64,000 nucleotides of DNA from Malurus cyaneus samueli (lineage: Eukaryota; Chordata; Aves; Passeriformes; Maluridae), in NCBI GenBank assembly GCA_009741485.1, contig CM019236.1, forward strand, positions 49,865,003 to 49,929,002, given 5' to 3'. Of the stretch, positions 10,601-23,999 are shown piece after piece. Each line of letters starts with the position of its first letter. Within the stretch, counting starts at the first letter, position 1. A program made the translations under genes and the position numbers. The notes under the pieces are model-generated. The model did not search any database, was not told the origin of the DNA, and saw only the letters and a list, made by a program, of their open reading frames with translations.

Positions 10601-11542
10601 CTAACTAAATTTCTCCTTCTTGCCAAAACTCCAAGTTGTTAGATCTTTTCTGCAGGGCAGTTTAGTCTGTATGTTTTAAATACATCTAGAAGTCCATAAA
10701 ACATGGTGTTAATTGTTAAGATTGATTTTCTTTTGGACTGTCATGCGGTACAGTTAAACAGTATGGAGCCTAAATTTACAGGAGAATTTTGGTTTAGAAC
10801 CACAGCTTCTCTGATTCTATGCATAAATCCCAATTTATTCTTCTTCTTAATTCCTCTGTTTCACAAATATTTGCAATCTCATTCCTATGTAGAAATTTTA
10901 GCTCATTCCACTGTAATTTTTTGCTCTTTAGAATGCAGTTATAATCTTATTTCTGGATAAAATTTAAGAAGACAGTTCCCATGGTGGACTTAGTAATGCC
11001 ATTACAGAACAAATTCCCTATATTTAGAAGGAAATCAGTGCACAGTACAGCAAGTCAGAGGCACAAATGCATGGTGTAACTCAAGTACGCTTAAGGATAC
11101 TACTACTTTACTGTAATTGTAAAGGTGTTCATGAAGAAGTCTATTGCATTTTATTTTTAATTAATGGTCAAACTATTTATTATTTACTATATTTTGTGGT
11201 TTCCATCCCCCTACAATCCATGTTTCAAATGTGTCTGCTGTCATGACTGTGTCACAAATATTTCCCCTCTAGTCTCTGCTGGTGGCCTCCTGCACACAGC
11301 TGAAAGGACAGAAACTGTGCTCATGTGGATTCCTGCAGGGATGTTGAAAGGTGATACACAGACTTCTGAGTGTGTGAACTGAATAATTTTGCTCTCCCTC
11401 AGCTACCTCTCAAATGTAATGTCCTGCCAGACTCACCTTCATGATAATTCAGTTTCTAGTATTGTTACAGTCTTTTACAGCCCTCTTCCGGGAAATCAGA
11501 TTTGATTCTGAAGATTTGCCTGCAATCTGCTGCTATTGGGCT
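7603..11542. other. Unique AT-rich sequence
   Basis: No gene or interspersed repeat recognised. It holds a T/G-rich run at 10200-10228 and a dense homeodomain-type TAATTA cluster at 10463-10480. Open frames are short and unremarkable. Confidence 0.5.
10202..10228. repeat. Poly-T tract, interrupted by GG
   Basis: A run of T, then GG, then a second T run. Simple low-complexity sequence. Confidence 0.9.
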
Positions 11543-11712
11543 GTCACAGAATCACAGCCTCACAGAATGGGTCAAGTTGGAAGGGACCACAGTGGGTCAT
11601 CTCATCCAACCTCTCTGCTCAAGCAAGGTCTCCCTAGAGTACATTGCACAAAATTGCATCCAGATGGTTCTTGAGTATCTCCAATGAAAGAGACTCCATG
11701 TGGGAGTCTCAT
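11543..11712 (-). mobile_element. CR1 LINE 3' end fragment
   Basis: On the plus strand the block runs from CACAGAATCACAGCCTCACA through GTTGGAAGGGACCACAGTGG and CATTGCACAAAATTGCATCC to CTCCAATGAAAGAGACTCCA. This is the reverse complement of a CR1 3' UTR, with the ATTCTGTG-type terminal repeats at 11543-11570. The element is therefore on the minus strand and strongly 5'-truncated (about 170 bases). It differs in sub-type from the copies at 5.2 and 20.4 kb. Confidence 0.92.
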
Positions 11713-14700
11713 CTTTGCCTCTCACAGCAGAGTGCTTTAATCTCTTCCCCAAGAGCCTACGTGCCAAACGTATCTTCAGCAGTGGCTCCCTGCCCATGGC
11801 CCCATATGGCAGAACACTTGCTTTCCAAGCTGTTGCCCAGGAGCACCTGCAGGAATAGCACAGCCTCTTTCAGTGATGGTTGGGGGGCCTGGAATTGTGG
11901 TCACATGCTTGGGATTATCAGACTTGCTGTCTGCAATGCACTTGCCAAGGCACCAGTGCTTCCTGCAGAAATGTGCCACCTGCTTCCTGCTCCAGCATGC
12001 CACTGCCATGGCATGGACTGGGATGTTATGTCAGAGGCATGATAGATAACTCTCCCAGCAGCTGCTGCCCCATGCTGTGTGGGACAAGGAAGGGACTACT
12101 ATCTGTGTTCATTTTCAGCTTCTATCACAGGACTGCTGAGCAACAGGCAGCAGTGTGAAGTTGTTACAGGATAGCCATCCGTAATTCTCCAGTCATGGGC
12201 TCATGCTGGGATATATTCAGAGAACATTTAAAATTGAGCTTACGGGTGTCATTGAGAAACAGAGTAACACTGGTTCAGCAAAGAACGGAAGACCAGCTTT
12301 AAGAGCCTGATCTCCTATCTACAGAAACTAATAAAACTCTAATCTAGCTGCAGAAATTGTTGTCCAAATGCAAAAGCATGGTTTCAAAACCGGGTCAGTG
12401 AGACAGAAAATGAAGATTGAAACTTATTTTTCCCTCCTGCATTAGTGGAAAAATAGAAAGCCCAAAAGTATATTTGCACAAGTCATAACCATGCTAAAAT
12501 CCTTTGAAGATTATGCAAATGCTAGTATTTGCATTATAACCAAAGAACAGCCCAAGGATTGAAATAGCAGACCTGTGACCATTGGGTGAGAAGATAGCAG
12601 CAACATGAGTGTCAAACAGACAGTTTATGCTTGTTCATACAGAAATTTAGTTTTCTGTTTCTATGCTGGTAAACATGGCAGTGGTTTTTCCTCTGGGACA
12701 CACATTCATTTTTATCAGTGCCAAGACCTGACAATTCAGTTTTAACATTTCATTTGTTAATTTGCTTTACAAAAGTAAAGGAAGTGCTTCAGCTGAAAGA
12801 AACAACTGGGCTGTTCTTTTTATTATCACATATGGCAAGTGTGCTCTACTTTTATGTTAGACTTTTCTGTTGGATAAAGTCCCTAATGGACAGTCTCTCT
12901 CCCACTTCTCCAACCCTGGTCCCTAGTATCTGTTGTAAATATGGATCTGTGCTAAACAGCAGCTTTGATTATTTTGGTCCCTGATTATTCAGCATTGCAA
13001 GTATTTTGCATGGAACTGTCTGTATGATTTATTAATCCCAAAATTACTGAAAACTGAACTTATGGGCTTGCTCTTTCAGATGTGCAAAGAGTGTTTTTAA
13101 AGGACTTTCTTTTTGTGCCATAAAACTCACAAGCTGTTGTGACAGTAAAATCAGAGTTGTCCTAACTAAAACCTATTTGTGCTTTAGCTGCTTTATTTCT
13201 TGGAAATGTCTACTCCCATTATCACAGCCAGTATAGCCAGTATGGGTTGGTAATCCATGGGCTCTGGAAATGTCTCATAGTTATAATAGATGTCATGTCT
13301 TTTTGTCTCTTCTCTGCAATTTATGCTGTACGATTTCCTGTTTTCCTAGTATTTCAAAAATATACCCTTGTAGTATTCCTTTAACTGATAAAAAGTAAGA
13401 AATTCAGACTTAGAGAGAAACTTGCAGTTTATTTGCTTTCTGGCACCTAAAGGCCAAAGAGCAACAGGACTTCATTGGGACACCATATGGGAAAGCTCTT
13501 GGCTTGCCTCTTTACCTCTTTCTCAGTAATCCCTGCATTTGCAGAGAATCAAGACACTGAGAAAAATCACAACCTAAAGCATATTGGGACCAATATATTG
13601 GGAAAGAAGATTGTTCTATCTTTGTACCCATGGCATAATTCATGTGACTCAAGCATTGGTGAAGTTTCCTCTGTGTTCTTCCCTGATGGACCACAGATTT
13701 GGAAGCCTGCTTTGACTGACAGCTTAGTCCAATGCTCTGAGATAAATGCTAAGTTTAAACTTTTCTTGGGAACAAGAAGTTGTTAGAAAGCCCAGTTTAG
13801 GGTACTGGAGAAGGGAGAAAAGCTCTATTCCCAGAGGGAAGTTTCTTTGGCCTAAACCTTAGCAAAGGCTATAGCCTGAAAAAAAAAAAAAGGATAAAAG
13901 GAGAAATTGGAAAAGAAGAAGTTTTAAGTCCTCTTCATATTAAAAACCAGAAATCTGTCTTGGTACAACACTGCTGTGACCTTGAGAAGTTATATAAAAC
14001 TTTTATAAAAATGGAGGCTTTAGAATTAAGGAAAACCTTGTCATGGGAAGTCTAGTGGGCTTGTCCAGGCCCTAATTCTATTCCCTTAGCCAAAACTAAT
14101 CCCTCTGTCCTCAACAGATCCTAATTAACACGACTGCAACTGGAGCTGTGGAAAATACATTGAGGGAGATTCTCCTGGCTCTGACCTTGCTGTTGAGACC
14201 AGGTTATTAGGAGAAGAAAGGAAGATACTTTAAATACCAAGGCTATAGCAGCTGAACACCTGCATGTATGTCAAGAGTAGGAGAGATTGTTGGCAAATAA
14301 TAGCAGGAGAGAGGCAAAATTAATTTTCTGAGTTTTGGAGTGGAATACTAGAGCCAATGATTCAAATTCATGTAAAAAATACTTTTGCAACATGACAAGA
14401 AATAGAGATTTGAAGGGTGGAGGACCTGGACTTGGCAGGAGAAAAACTGGAAATGATCCAAGGAGAAAAGATACATTTGAATAGGTGAAAGTGGAATTGA
14501 AGATTCAAGTAGAGAAAGTACAACATATTGTGCAAACTGCTGGTCTCTTGCTCTCAGAGTGTGTTTAAGAGGGGTATGCATGATAAGGCATCTAACACTT
14601 TTCATTTCCTAGGTTTCTGGAGGACTGGATGCAATAATTATTAAGAAATTAGGATTAAGAAATAAGGATTTGTAGGCGTTCCAGTCCCGCTCTCTCCCTC

Positions 14701-17252
14701 CTGCCTTTCTCCACATATGTTCTTCTCACAGATCTTTGTAATGACTTGGGTTTGGGTAGATGACATGTCCAGGATACCTTCACTAGTTGAGAAATTGCTT
14801 CTTTGAAAAAGTTTTGGGTGGATTAAATACTTAATTTAAAACCCACAGACCTGTCATCAGTTTATCTTGGGATCACAAAGACCTTCCTTCATCTTATGGT
14901 ACAGGACAGCTGTCCTATTTTGCATAAACTGCTAGCACTCGGGCAATCTCAAGATTGTACCGGTGAAAAGTATAGACAACAAGGAGTAAGGAATTGTTGT
15001 ACTTCTGATGGCCTAGAGTGACATGTGTTGCAGAAACCATAGACTCAAACATAGACTTATTACTGCTTGATAGGTTTTACATGGATTGAGAGTCAAAAGC
15101 CATGCAATGGTGCTTGACACTCATTGTTACGACTATTGGGAGAAATATTTCCAACAAACACCATGCAAGATAACTTTGAAAGAAAAGACAATTAAAGTTT
15201 GTGAGACGAGACCTAAAAAATTACCCTAATTGACTTTATTAAAATTTACTGCCTGAATACTTATTCTACTGCCACATTGCCTGTCAGCTGATTTTTGTTT
15301 GTCCTATGTATTATGTACATGACTAAATATATGATGGAGTCCCCTGTGGATAACCCTCCCCATAGCGAGTTATTTTTGGATCTCATTTCTTGACCTCTGT
15401 CCCTTTGTATAGTATTTCTTTCTTGCAATGGTGTGCAATGAGGCTGGGAGGAAATACTCTTTGGGAGACAACAGGATATGCCAAATTTGGAAAAAGTATG
15501 CTGCCTTATAAATGGAGATAAAACAGCATGCAATTTTGAGTTTAAGGATAAGAGATTCCAAGAAACACACAGTAACTTGCACTGAATCAGTCTGTTCATG
15601 AATCCTTGAAGCCATGGTTCTGCCAAAGTGTTGCTTGATTTTAAGTTTCTGAAGATTTTCTCAGATTCTTTTGCTTAATATTATTTTTTTTTCTTCCTTA
15701 GAGCATCATAAGCTGTAAGTATCACTAGAAAAGCTAACTTATATTTCTCACTTTCCTGAAAGTACAGATTTTTGGCTAACAGCTGAAGAATGGCCATGTC
15801 TTTTCTTCATTGTTCCATGTTTGGTAACTGGAATGAGGAGTCTCACATGAAGAGTTACCCTTAAGTTGCCCTCATACCCAGTACCCATGTAAGTGGTGTT
15901 GGAGATTAGTGGGAGAGGAATCTATGTGCGAATGTACTTCTTCAGTAATAAAACTGCAAACATCTGACTCTCGTTTAGCAGCTGTGAAACACTGTAATAC
16001 AGGCCTGGTCAGTCCATGCCCTCCTGAGGATATATAGCACCTTAGCTGTTTCTCTGCTTAAGGCAGACAGGTCTGTGCCAGCCGGCCTTTAAAGGAAATG
16101 CTGGAGAGGGACACTTAACGCTGTGGCCTGTGAGTGCTATCACAAAAGGGATGAAATCCCTTCAAACTCTTTCTCAAATGTGCTAATGGCTCACACATAC
16201 CCTATTGTCACAGGTGACCTAAAAAGATCTGAAAATGTTTCTGTAGATTATGGTTCCTGTGCTGCCATGAAGTAATGTAGTAGAACTGTAACCTGCATGA
16301 TCCTTGTTTCTAGCAGGCACAGCTGTTACACGGTTAGGGTGCTGTTAGGCTGCAGAAAATGCTGCTGTCATCTCTCTTGTGTTAGTATTCTCTAACAGGA
16401 TTAAGGAGGAGAAATGCTATTTCAAGTGTAGAGGAGAAAATAGAGCATTTCCTGTCAAATGTGAGAGACAAAATGTTCCAGCTTTTTTCCTGTTTTAAAC
16501 CTCTGCGTGTTGATACTGATGTCAACTGAGTGCCAGTGAGTGGGGCTGCTGGAGCCAAAAGCTTGAATGCTGTCTGGCCAGCAGAGGACTCTTCACCTTA
16601 AAGAGGTGGTGTGTTTTCCATGCTGTAGGTATTAGTGTGTTTGAGCCTCATTAACACTCCTGAGGAAGGGAAGTTTAGAGAAAGGACAAGTCTTTATAAT
16701 TTATATCAACATCATTCTAAAATTAAAAGTTAACAAACCTGTCACTTGATTCCCTAGCAAGACATTTCTCATGAAATTTGAAATGTGACTCACTAGTTAC
16801 TTGAGCTCATAAGGTCAATGAATGAACAAATTATACTTCAAACATTAATAAACTAAGAACTAGGAGCCTACTTAAAGCATGAGGAGTTTGTATCAAGCTA
16901 GTTATCGAAGCATGCATATTTACTTTATAAAATATCTACATGATTTCCCTAGGAAAATAATTTGTTTGTAGGCTTTTTCAAAATGTGAATTAATATTGTG
17001 TGCTATAACAAGTTGCTAAAGCTCTCGAGTTTCCTGGGTGGTAAAAAAACCCGTTGATCCATGCTTCTTAGGCTTCCTGGGAGAGTAAGGGGAAGGAAGG
17101 TGCTGAGAATTTTCCCTATACCCAGTGACAGAATGCACAGAAATGGTTCAAAGCTTTACCATATAAGACTTAGACTTGATATTAAAATATTTCTTATATG
17201 AGAGGTAAAACAGCTCCTGGAGTAGTGCTCAGTGCCCCAAGTATGCCAGTGT
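11713..17252. other. Unique sequence, nothing firmly recognised
   Basis: No interspersed repeat or exon could be supported. An ATG-initiated 99-codon frame at 13487-13786 and a less AT-rich stretch near 16.0-16.7 kb are discussed as findings. A short poly-A run is at 13879-13891. Confidence 0.5.
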
Positions 17253-17362
17253 TTAAGAGACATTAAGGCAACACCGTCTTAAGCTTTTTGTCACTCCAGA
17301 AAGTGTCAGGCAGTTGGACTGGATGATTGTCATTAATGTCTCTCTGAATTATTCTGTTTCTA
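17253..17362 (+). mobile_element. Old CR1 3' end fragment
   Basis: A decayed CR1 3' UTR: 'gtgtttaagagacattaagg' near 17253 matches the block before the terminal segment. It is followed by CAGTTGGACTGGATGATTGT (17311-17330) and a TGAATTATTCTGTTTCTA end resembling the CR1 terminal repeats. Divergence is clearly greater than in the copies at 11.5 and 23.6 kb, so this is an older insertion. Confidence 0.7.
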
Positions 17363-20300
17363 CCTATATGGTATTCATTCATTCCATCTTTATTAATAGT
17401 GTATTGCTAAAAATAATTTATTGCTTTTTTAAATATCTCTCACTTATTTTTCCATATGGTTCTGAATGACAGCTTTTCTCATTCCTTGAGGCCAATGGCA
17501 ATTTTTCTACCGATTCACTGTAGAATAGTAACAGTTATACTGTAGTTAATGTAGTGCAGTAAATAATTTTCAAAACTGATAAACATCAAATATAATTAAG
17601 TGGAATTATCTGCAGTAGGTTTTTCCCGACTGTTGTAGTTACGGGTTGTCCTGTTTCCCAAAGCTGTGAAGCTGTAAAGTTCTCTGCATTTTACTTCATC
17701 TTTACATATATACTTGGATATTAGAATTCAGAATATCCTTATTGGTCTAAATATTTTAATACTTTTTGAAAAATTTGTCTTACAAAGCTTTGAACAGATT
17801 CTTTTAGAGTTCTCAGAGACTGCTAGTTTAACATTGTTCTGACTGTTGAGGAAGTATAACCCAATTATTAAGTAAGTTTTCCAAATCTGCTCTGGCTAAT
17901 GGAATACCATGATTTTTGTATTGAACTTTTCCCTACCACTCAGACAAAGATCCTTTTTGAGCACAAATGCTTGAAAATATCAGCAAACACTGCTGTCCTT
18001 GTTGTCCGAACAACAAGATATTATGCTATTTTAAATAGGATGGATTATTTCTCTTCTCTGGAAAGAAACATCAATTTTGCTGCTTACAGAAAATTAATTT
18101 TCAATTATGGGATAAATATGGATATCAGATACTTACTAGTGAGTTTTGACCCTAATAAAACTGATAAAACTCTCATTGGTTAGAGTGATATAGGTTTTCT
18201 ATTCAGCAAGTTTATTATACAAGTTTATACAAGTGAGAAAGCCTGTCTTATTACCCGATAGAGTCATTCATAATCAGAGCCAGCTGACCAGTTTTAACCT
18301 TGTGAATAAACCTTTGCTAGCTATAGACCAGAGACAGGATTATTTTTTGCCTGAGGGAGAAAATAAAAGGATAAGAAAAGTTAGGGCATAAACAGGAAGC
18401 AGTGCAGATGTCTGGAGTGTAGGGCTTATTACCTTTTTAGATTTTAGGGTATGCAAGAGATTCCAGCATGCAAAATTCAATCCCTGTCTCAAGTCTCTAA
18501 AAAAATCAACATTTATAGAGTAGAGCCACAGCCCCTTTGAATCTTCCATCAGTCTTAACCTGAACCTTGCTGCACCTTTGTTTAAAACCAGTGCTGTTGG
18601 ACCAGTTCAGAAGATCATGAAAGCAGAACACATTACTGAAGTTAGTACTGCTACCATGACTTATCCTAGATGAATATTTGACTTTCTGTGTATGTGTTTG
18701 TTTCCTGTCCCTGTAAATAGACTTAAGGCAGTGCTGCGGTTGCAAAAGGGGAACTCAGGTGGCTACTATGGTCTAATCCCTACTGATAAAGGCAGAGTTT
18801 TCCTCTTGATGCTGTTAGGTGTTGTAGGTGAGACACTTACAGAGGAGCACAACAAACAGAATTTTCCAAATAAAACACAGTTGTTAAAAGAAGTAGGCAT
18901 TTCTGGGGTCTTCTGGAAAGGTGTCTGAACAACCCACCATAACAAAGACCTAGAATAGTTTAAGCAGTGCTTCAATCCACTGAAGTAGAGTGATAATGTA
19001 CTTAAGATCTAGATTGGGGATCATATCGCATGCCTTTATCCAAGGTATGTATTTTTTTCAATCTGTTGCCAGAACTGAGGCAGATTTAAAAAGCTTTCAC
19101 TTTGCCTCATAATCAGTTTTCTGCTAATTCATCCAGAAACCAGACTGGGTTGGTGGTATAAAAATAATTTATTTGTTATGAATTTGTGTTTTGCAGCAAT
19201 CACATTCTTCTTTATGCTTCTCTTCATGGATTTAGCTAGGGAATATTCATAGACGGCTCTAGAGAAATGTCCAACATGTTTACTCACAAATCAGCTGTTT
19301 GTGAACTAAAGAAGAACCTTTAGAAAAGATTGAATCTAAATTTATTTGAGAGGAGTGTGGATCTGGTCAAAAAAGAGAAGAGAGAGGTTAAATTGGGGAA
19401 GGAAAACAATGCCGGGAGATATTTTTCTAGTCTTTATCCTTTCTTTGACGCAGAATCCAAACACTTACTTGCTTTCCTGTTTTCTGTCTTTTCACAATGC
19501 TACTGAGGAGAAGATCGTGTAATTACAGAAGAAAATTAATTCTAGAAAACTCTGGAATTCTTTATGTTTATATTAATGACTGTGTAAAACTAGATGCTGA
19601 ACAACATTCAAAAGCAACTTTTTTTAAGAGAAAAAGTGGGGGGTTTTTGCCTTTAGAAATGTTTTATCAGTGCAAATGTTTATAGTGCCCTTCACAGTGA
19701 TAGCAAACATTTTTCAGAAAACAGAAAGTAGAAAATATTGATCAGACCTTAAAAATAGTTTCAGTGTAAGCAAGGGCAAACAGTTTGATAAAATAGGGCA
19801 ATATTTGTATGTCTTTGTTCGTTGATATTAAAATATTGCTTCAAATTGGGAGGAATACTTTCTTTTTTTTGAAAATTTGTCCTGCTTATTCAGTGAAATA
19901 GGTTTGTTGCCTGATCTTCAGGTCACTCTCTATACAATAAAATGTTTCTAGAAAGTCATGTAGCAACTTCCTAAGTGAATCAGAGTTACTTTGAAGGTTC
20001 AAAGAGAAATTTATTTCTTGCAGCATTGCATAGGAATGTACCGATTAGCAGTTTTGTGTACACGGAGGCCCCACTTCTGCTTTGTTCAGAATATCAAGGG
20101 ACCCCTTTTGTCTTAATTTAAAATGGCTATTTGATGAATGATTCATAGTAAATATCCCTTAGCCATTTAGCCAATTTCTCATCCACCTTTGAATAAAACT
20201 GACTGGCTTGTGGAGAGCAGTCTTCATTACTTTTATAACTGTGGCTGCAGTTCTGCAATGGAAGAGAATAATCTGAATAAATTAGCATTGATGAAAAGTA

Positions 20301-20370
20301 AGGATATTGACTGAGTGCTAAAGATCATGTTCTCTTGTTGATCAGGTTAATTTCCACTTCCTTTAATAGC
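17363..20370. other. Unique AT-rich sequence with one candidate exon
   Basis: Apart from the candidate exon at 17944-18138 nothing is recognised. Confidence 0.5.
17944..18138 (+). CDS. Possible internal exon, 195 bp, product unknown
   Basis: A pyrimidine-rich acceptor (CTTTTCCCTACCACTCAG) ends at 17943 and an ideal donor GTGAGT starts at 18139 (CTA|GTGAGT). The enclosed 195 bases are a symmetric phase-0 exon of 65 codons with no stop. The open frame extends upstream to an ATG at 17899 and past the donor to a TAG at 18181-18183, so it could instead be a chance 94-codon ORF. The peptide is mixed in composition and I recognise no domain. Splice-site quality is better than for the 4.4 kb candidate, but there is no independent support. 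Confidence 0.2.
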
Positions 20371-20483
20371 AGAATGATAGAATGCTTTGGGTTCACAAAG
20401 CCCTTAAAGATCATCTGGTTCCAACCATCTGACCATGGGCAGGGATGCCACCCAGTAGAACAGGTCCAACCTGACCTTTATTG
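20371..20483 (-). mobile_element. CR1 LINE 3' end fragment
   Basis: The plus strand reads AGAATGATAGAATGCTTTGG, then AAGATCATCTGGTTCCAACC and CCATGGGCAGGGATGCCACC, the reverse complement of the terminal CR1 3' UTR. It is about 110 bases long and severely 5'-truncated. Confidence 0.9.
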
Positions 20484-23400
20484 TTCAATTCTATATAAGA
20501 GTGCCGGGAAGGAAAGCTCTTTGAATTTTGCAATGCTGATTTCAAACTACAAAAACACAAGAAAAACACCACCCCAAAATTCTGATATTCAGATGACAGT
20601 GTAACTACTAACTTGTGGGACTGGAAGAACTCAGGTGGATCTTTTGTTCAGCATTTCCTGTTCTTCTGTTTCATGTTCAAGGACTTACATCCATGCAGCT
20701 TTAGTTGAATATTCTGTTGCTGTTGAGGTTTTTAGATGAATTATGAGGATCCAAGATTGCACTTTCTAGTGTATCAGACAAAGTATGTCATCTGGGACAC
20801 TGAAACATCAGCACTGTATAGAATGTCATGGAAGTCTGATCCTCCAAGTAATTTGATCACAAAAGAATGTCTATTAGAGACATTAAACTCTGTTTTGCTT
20901 TGTTATTTAATCTTACTGCTTTCATAATGTGCTCTTGATTAACCAGTGTTTGTTGCCATTCAGGAGTTTATTTGCCCCTAGATATATGGAAAATTTAGTT
21001 TAATATTGAGGAGACAATACTTGGGAGACACTGCTTGCTCTTAAGAGCTCAATTTCTCTTTCAGAACTCAGTTTTTTTTTTTCCACATGCATGTTATCTG
21101 TTTCATCCAAGGGCTGTGGCTATTTAACTGTTTTCCTAGACCTCGTTAAAGAGGCCTGATATCAAGCAATGTAAGTGAAAAATACTTTTCCACATTATTC
21201 AGACAGTGAAACTACAGTGTTTCAAGTACTTTTTTCTTCCCTCATTTCTGGGAAGAGTCAAAACAACCTAGACTTTCTTTGTTCTGTGCTGGTGTTCTTC
21301 CTAGTGGATGTAGAAATTTTGCCTACACCATTTTCTCTTGCATAGGTGTCTGGTATGTCTACTACACGTGCAGGACAACATATTGAAAAACTCTTGAAAT
21401 GTGGTTAGCCCTGAACAGCTTTATAACCATTTATGTCTTGAAATCAGATTTGAGAAAAGCTTCCCAGAATGGGATGATACTAAGGAGCAAGTATGACCAT
21501 TTTTTAAGTAGACAGACTTCTCCCAAACACTGATGTACAAAGTATAAAACCGAGGGTCTGTTTTCTCTGGTTTTCCTTGTTTCAAGAATTGAATCAGCAG
21601 GGGAGGAAATAAAAATTTTTTTTTTTTTTTCCTTTTTGGAAATTGTTTTCGTTTATAGCTTTTTACCCTTTCTAGAAAAAATAGAGTATAGTGTTTGCCT
21701 GGCACTTCTGACTTGGAAACACCTGGTTTTCATTTGCAAATGACATGAGAAGCTCTGATGCTGTGTTTAATTTCAAATGAAATCTGCGTGCAGTAATGCA
21801 GAGCAGCACTGTTCTGGGTCCTGGTTACAAGGAGCACCTTAATTGAATTATGAAAACACTCCCCTTTCTTCCCTTCCCCGCTAACTCCCCCAAGTTCAAA
21901 GTTATAATAGGCATGAAGAGTTGGAATGAAATAAAATGAAATTAAATAAAGACAAGAACCCCTTACAAACAGATGTCCAAGGTCTGGATAACAAAACCTT
22001 ATACTTTTAGCTGATGCTATGAATATGTCATCCAGCTATGAACTCAACTATGGAGAAAAAAAAAAAAAAAAAAAAAGAAAAAAAGTGGGGAGAGTGCACT
22101 AGAAAGTTCACAAAAGAAAATGTTTGATAAGTTTAAATAAATTGATCTTCAGCTGCTTGGATAAACCCTCTACACTGGGTTATTTTACAGTGTACACCCC
22201 TCATTGGGTTACCCAAGAGGGAACTGAAAAGGAAGGAAGCAATCCTTTTACTTTGTCTTCATTTTTGAAGATAGTACAAGTTTTGAATATTCTCTTTGAG
22301 ACTGATTCCAACCAAATGGAAAGCTGCTGTTTCTCTAGTTTCTACCTTCAGATTGAGTTAGCCACCTTCTTGGGGATTTAACTGTCTCTGATGGCAACTT
22401 GCCCATCTAGATTTAGATAAAATCATTTAAAATCTGACTTCTCTACTTCCTTCCCACAATTTCCTGTTGCTGGGAAGACGATGGCCACACTGTTCCTGGG
22501 AAGGAATAGGAATGGAATTTACTTTTAGCAAGTGAGGATTTGCAGCATAAACTCACAGAGCAAAGTAAAATGCATACAAGTAAATGTAATGACAATAGAA
22601 ATATCCTGAAGCTGTTGAATAATTTTTAGGCCATGTGGTCTTGTTGAAGTTGCAGAAATTGTTTACTGACAAAACAATGTTGCCGTTGTCCTTCCCTTAG
22701 ACATATTGAAAGACAAATTGAAACAGAAATTTTGCTGTTTCCAAACACGCAGAACAAAATCTGGGCAATGGCTTTCCCTGAAACTTTTGACCAATGGGTT
22801 GCTAAATCTCTCAGAAACAAAAGGATTAGCTGTATCTTGACCTACCCAGCACCATTACACACCACACAAGGTAACTTCCAAGTAAGCTTCACTTTAAGTT
22901 CTATATTCAGCTTGAGTTTAGTGTCCCAGGGTCAGCCACAGCCCTTTTAGTGCAGGTTGGCCAAGCTGTGCACTGTGCAGATAATTAAAAAATTCTGGTG
23001 ATGAAAAATCAAGGAGTGAAATACTCTGCTGAATGTGAGTCTTGTCGATTTCTAATCTCTCTCATTGCTGTCTGCATTAATCCAGTAGAAATTAGTGAGA
23101 ATGTTTCTTGCCACACTGTGTACAGGCCAAAGCAATGGCTCTCTCCTACAGCTCATCCAAGTCCTGAGAAGGGTCCCAGCCTCTCTCTAATGAAGACACT
23201 TACTCAGTGATAACTTTCTTTCAACTTGTCTGCATGCTTGGTGTTGTGCTGCCACAGCATCTATGTGGCTGTTGGTGTTTTATCTGCATATTCTGGAGTG
23301 ATTTGTAGAACAGACATGAACCCATTGTGTGGTCATTTATAGCTGTATTTCAGTTCTGGAAATGTACTGGCAGGAGGAGGTCTGGGCTTGCTGAAGTAAC

Positions 23401-23589
23401 CTAATGGATCTCTTCCATCTTTCACTGTCTTTAGTAACTAACATCTCATTTTGTTTAATTTGCAGCCATTAGTGGTTCTTACATAGCTGATAAAAATATC
23501 AAATACTTTTCATGTGCAAGTTGAAGCAACCATCAAACAACTGTATATTCATCCAGACTTAAAGAAGGCTGAAGGGCATGGAGGGGGAG
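20484..23589. other. Unique AT-rich sequence
   Basis: No gene or interspersed repeat recognised. Contains a poly-A run at 22056-22085 and poly-T runs near 21.07 and 21.62 kb. Confidence 0.5.
22056..22085. repeat. Poly-A tract
   Basis: Twenty-one A followed by GAAAAAAA. There is no AATAAA signal or gene-like sequence just upstream, so it is read as a simple repeat and not a retrocopy tail. Confidence 0.9.
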
Positions 23590-23999
23590 GCAGTAGTATG
23601 AGGAGTAGCTACGGTTAATAGTCTGTTCAGCCTGGAGAAGAACAGACTGAGGGGAGACCTCATTGTGGTCTTCAAGATCCTCATGTGGGGAAATGGAGAG
23701 ACAGATACACATCTCTTCTCTCTGGTGACTAGTGACAGGACATGAGGCAATGACAGGAAGCTGAGTCGATGATGTTTAAGTTGTATATCAGGAAAAAGTT
23801 GTTCACCGGGAGAACTGGTGGGCACTGGAACAGGCTCCCCAGGGAAGTGCTCACAGCACCAGCATGACAAGTTCAAGGAATGCTTGCACAGCACTCTCAG
23901 GCACATGGTGTGACACTTGGGATGTCCTGTAAAGAGCCGGGAGTTGGACTCACCTCATGGGTCCCTTCCAACTCAGTATGTTCTGTGCTTCTATGAGTC
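23590..23999 (+). mobile_element. CR1 LINE 3' end fragment (about 400 bp)
   Basis: Recognisable CR1 blocks in order: 'gttcagcctggagaag' at 23623-23638, 'gaggggagacctcatt' at 23650-23665, 'tctctctggtgactagtgac' near 23717, 'gaacaggctccccagggaag' near 23830, then AGTTGGACTCACCTCATGGG and a TTCTGTGCTTCTATGA end. This is the C-terminal codons plus the 3' UTR. It is moderately diverged and no frame survives. Confidence 0.95.
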
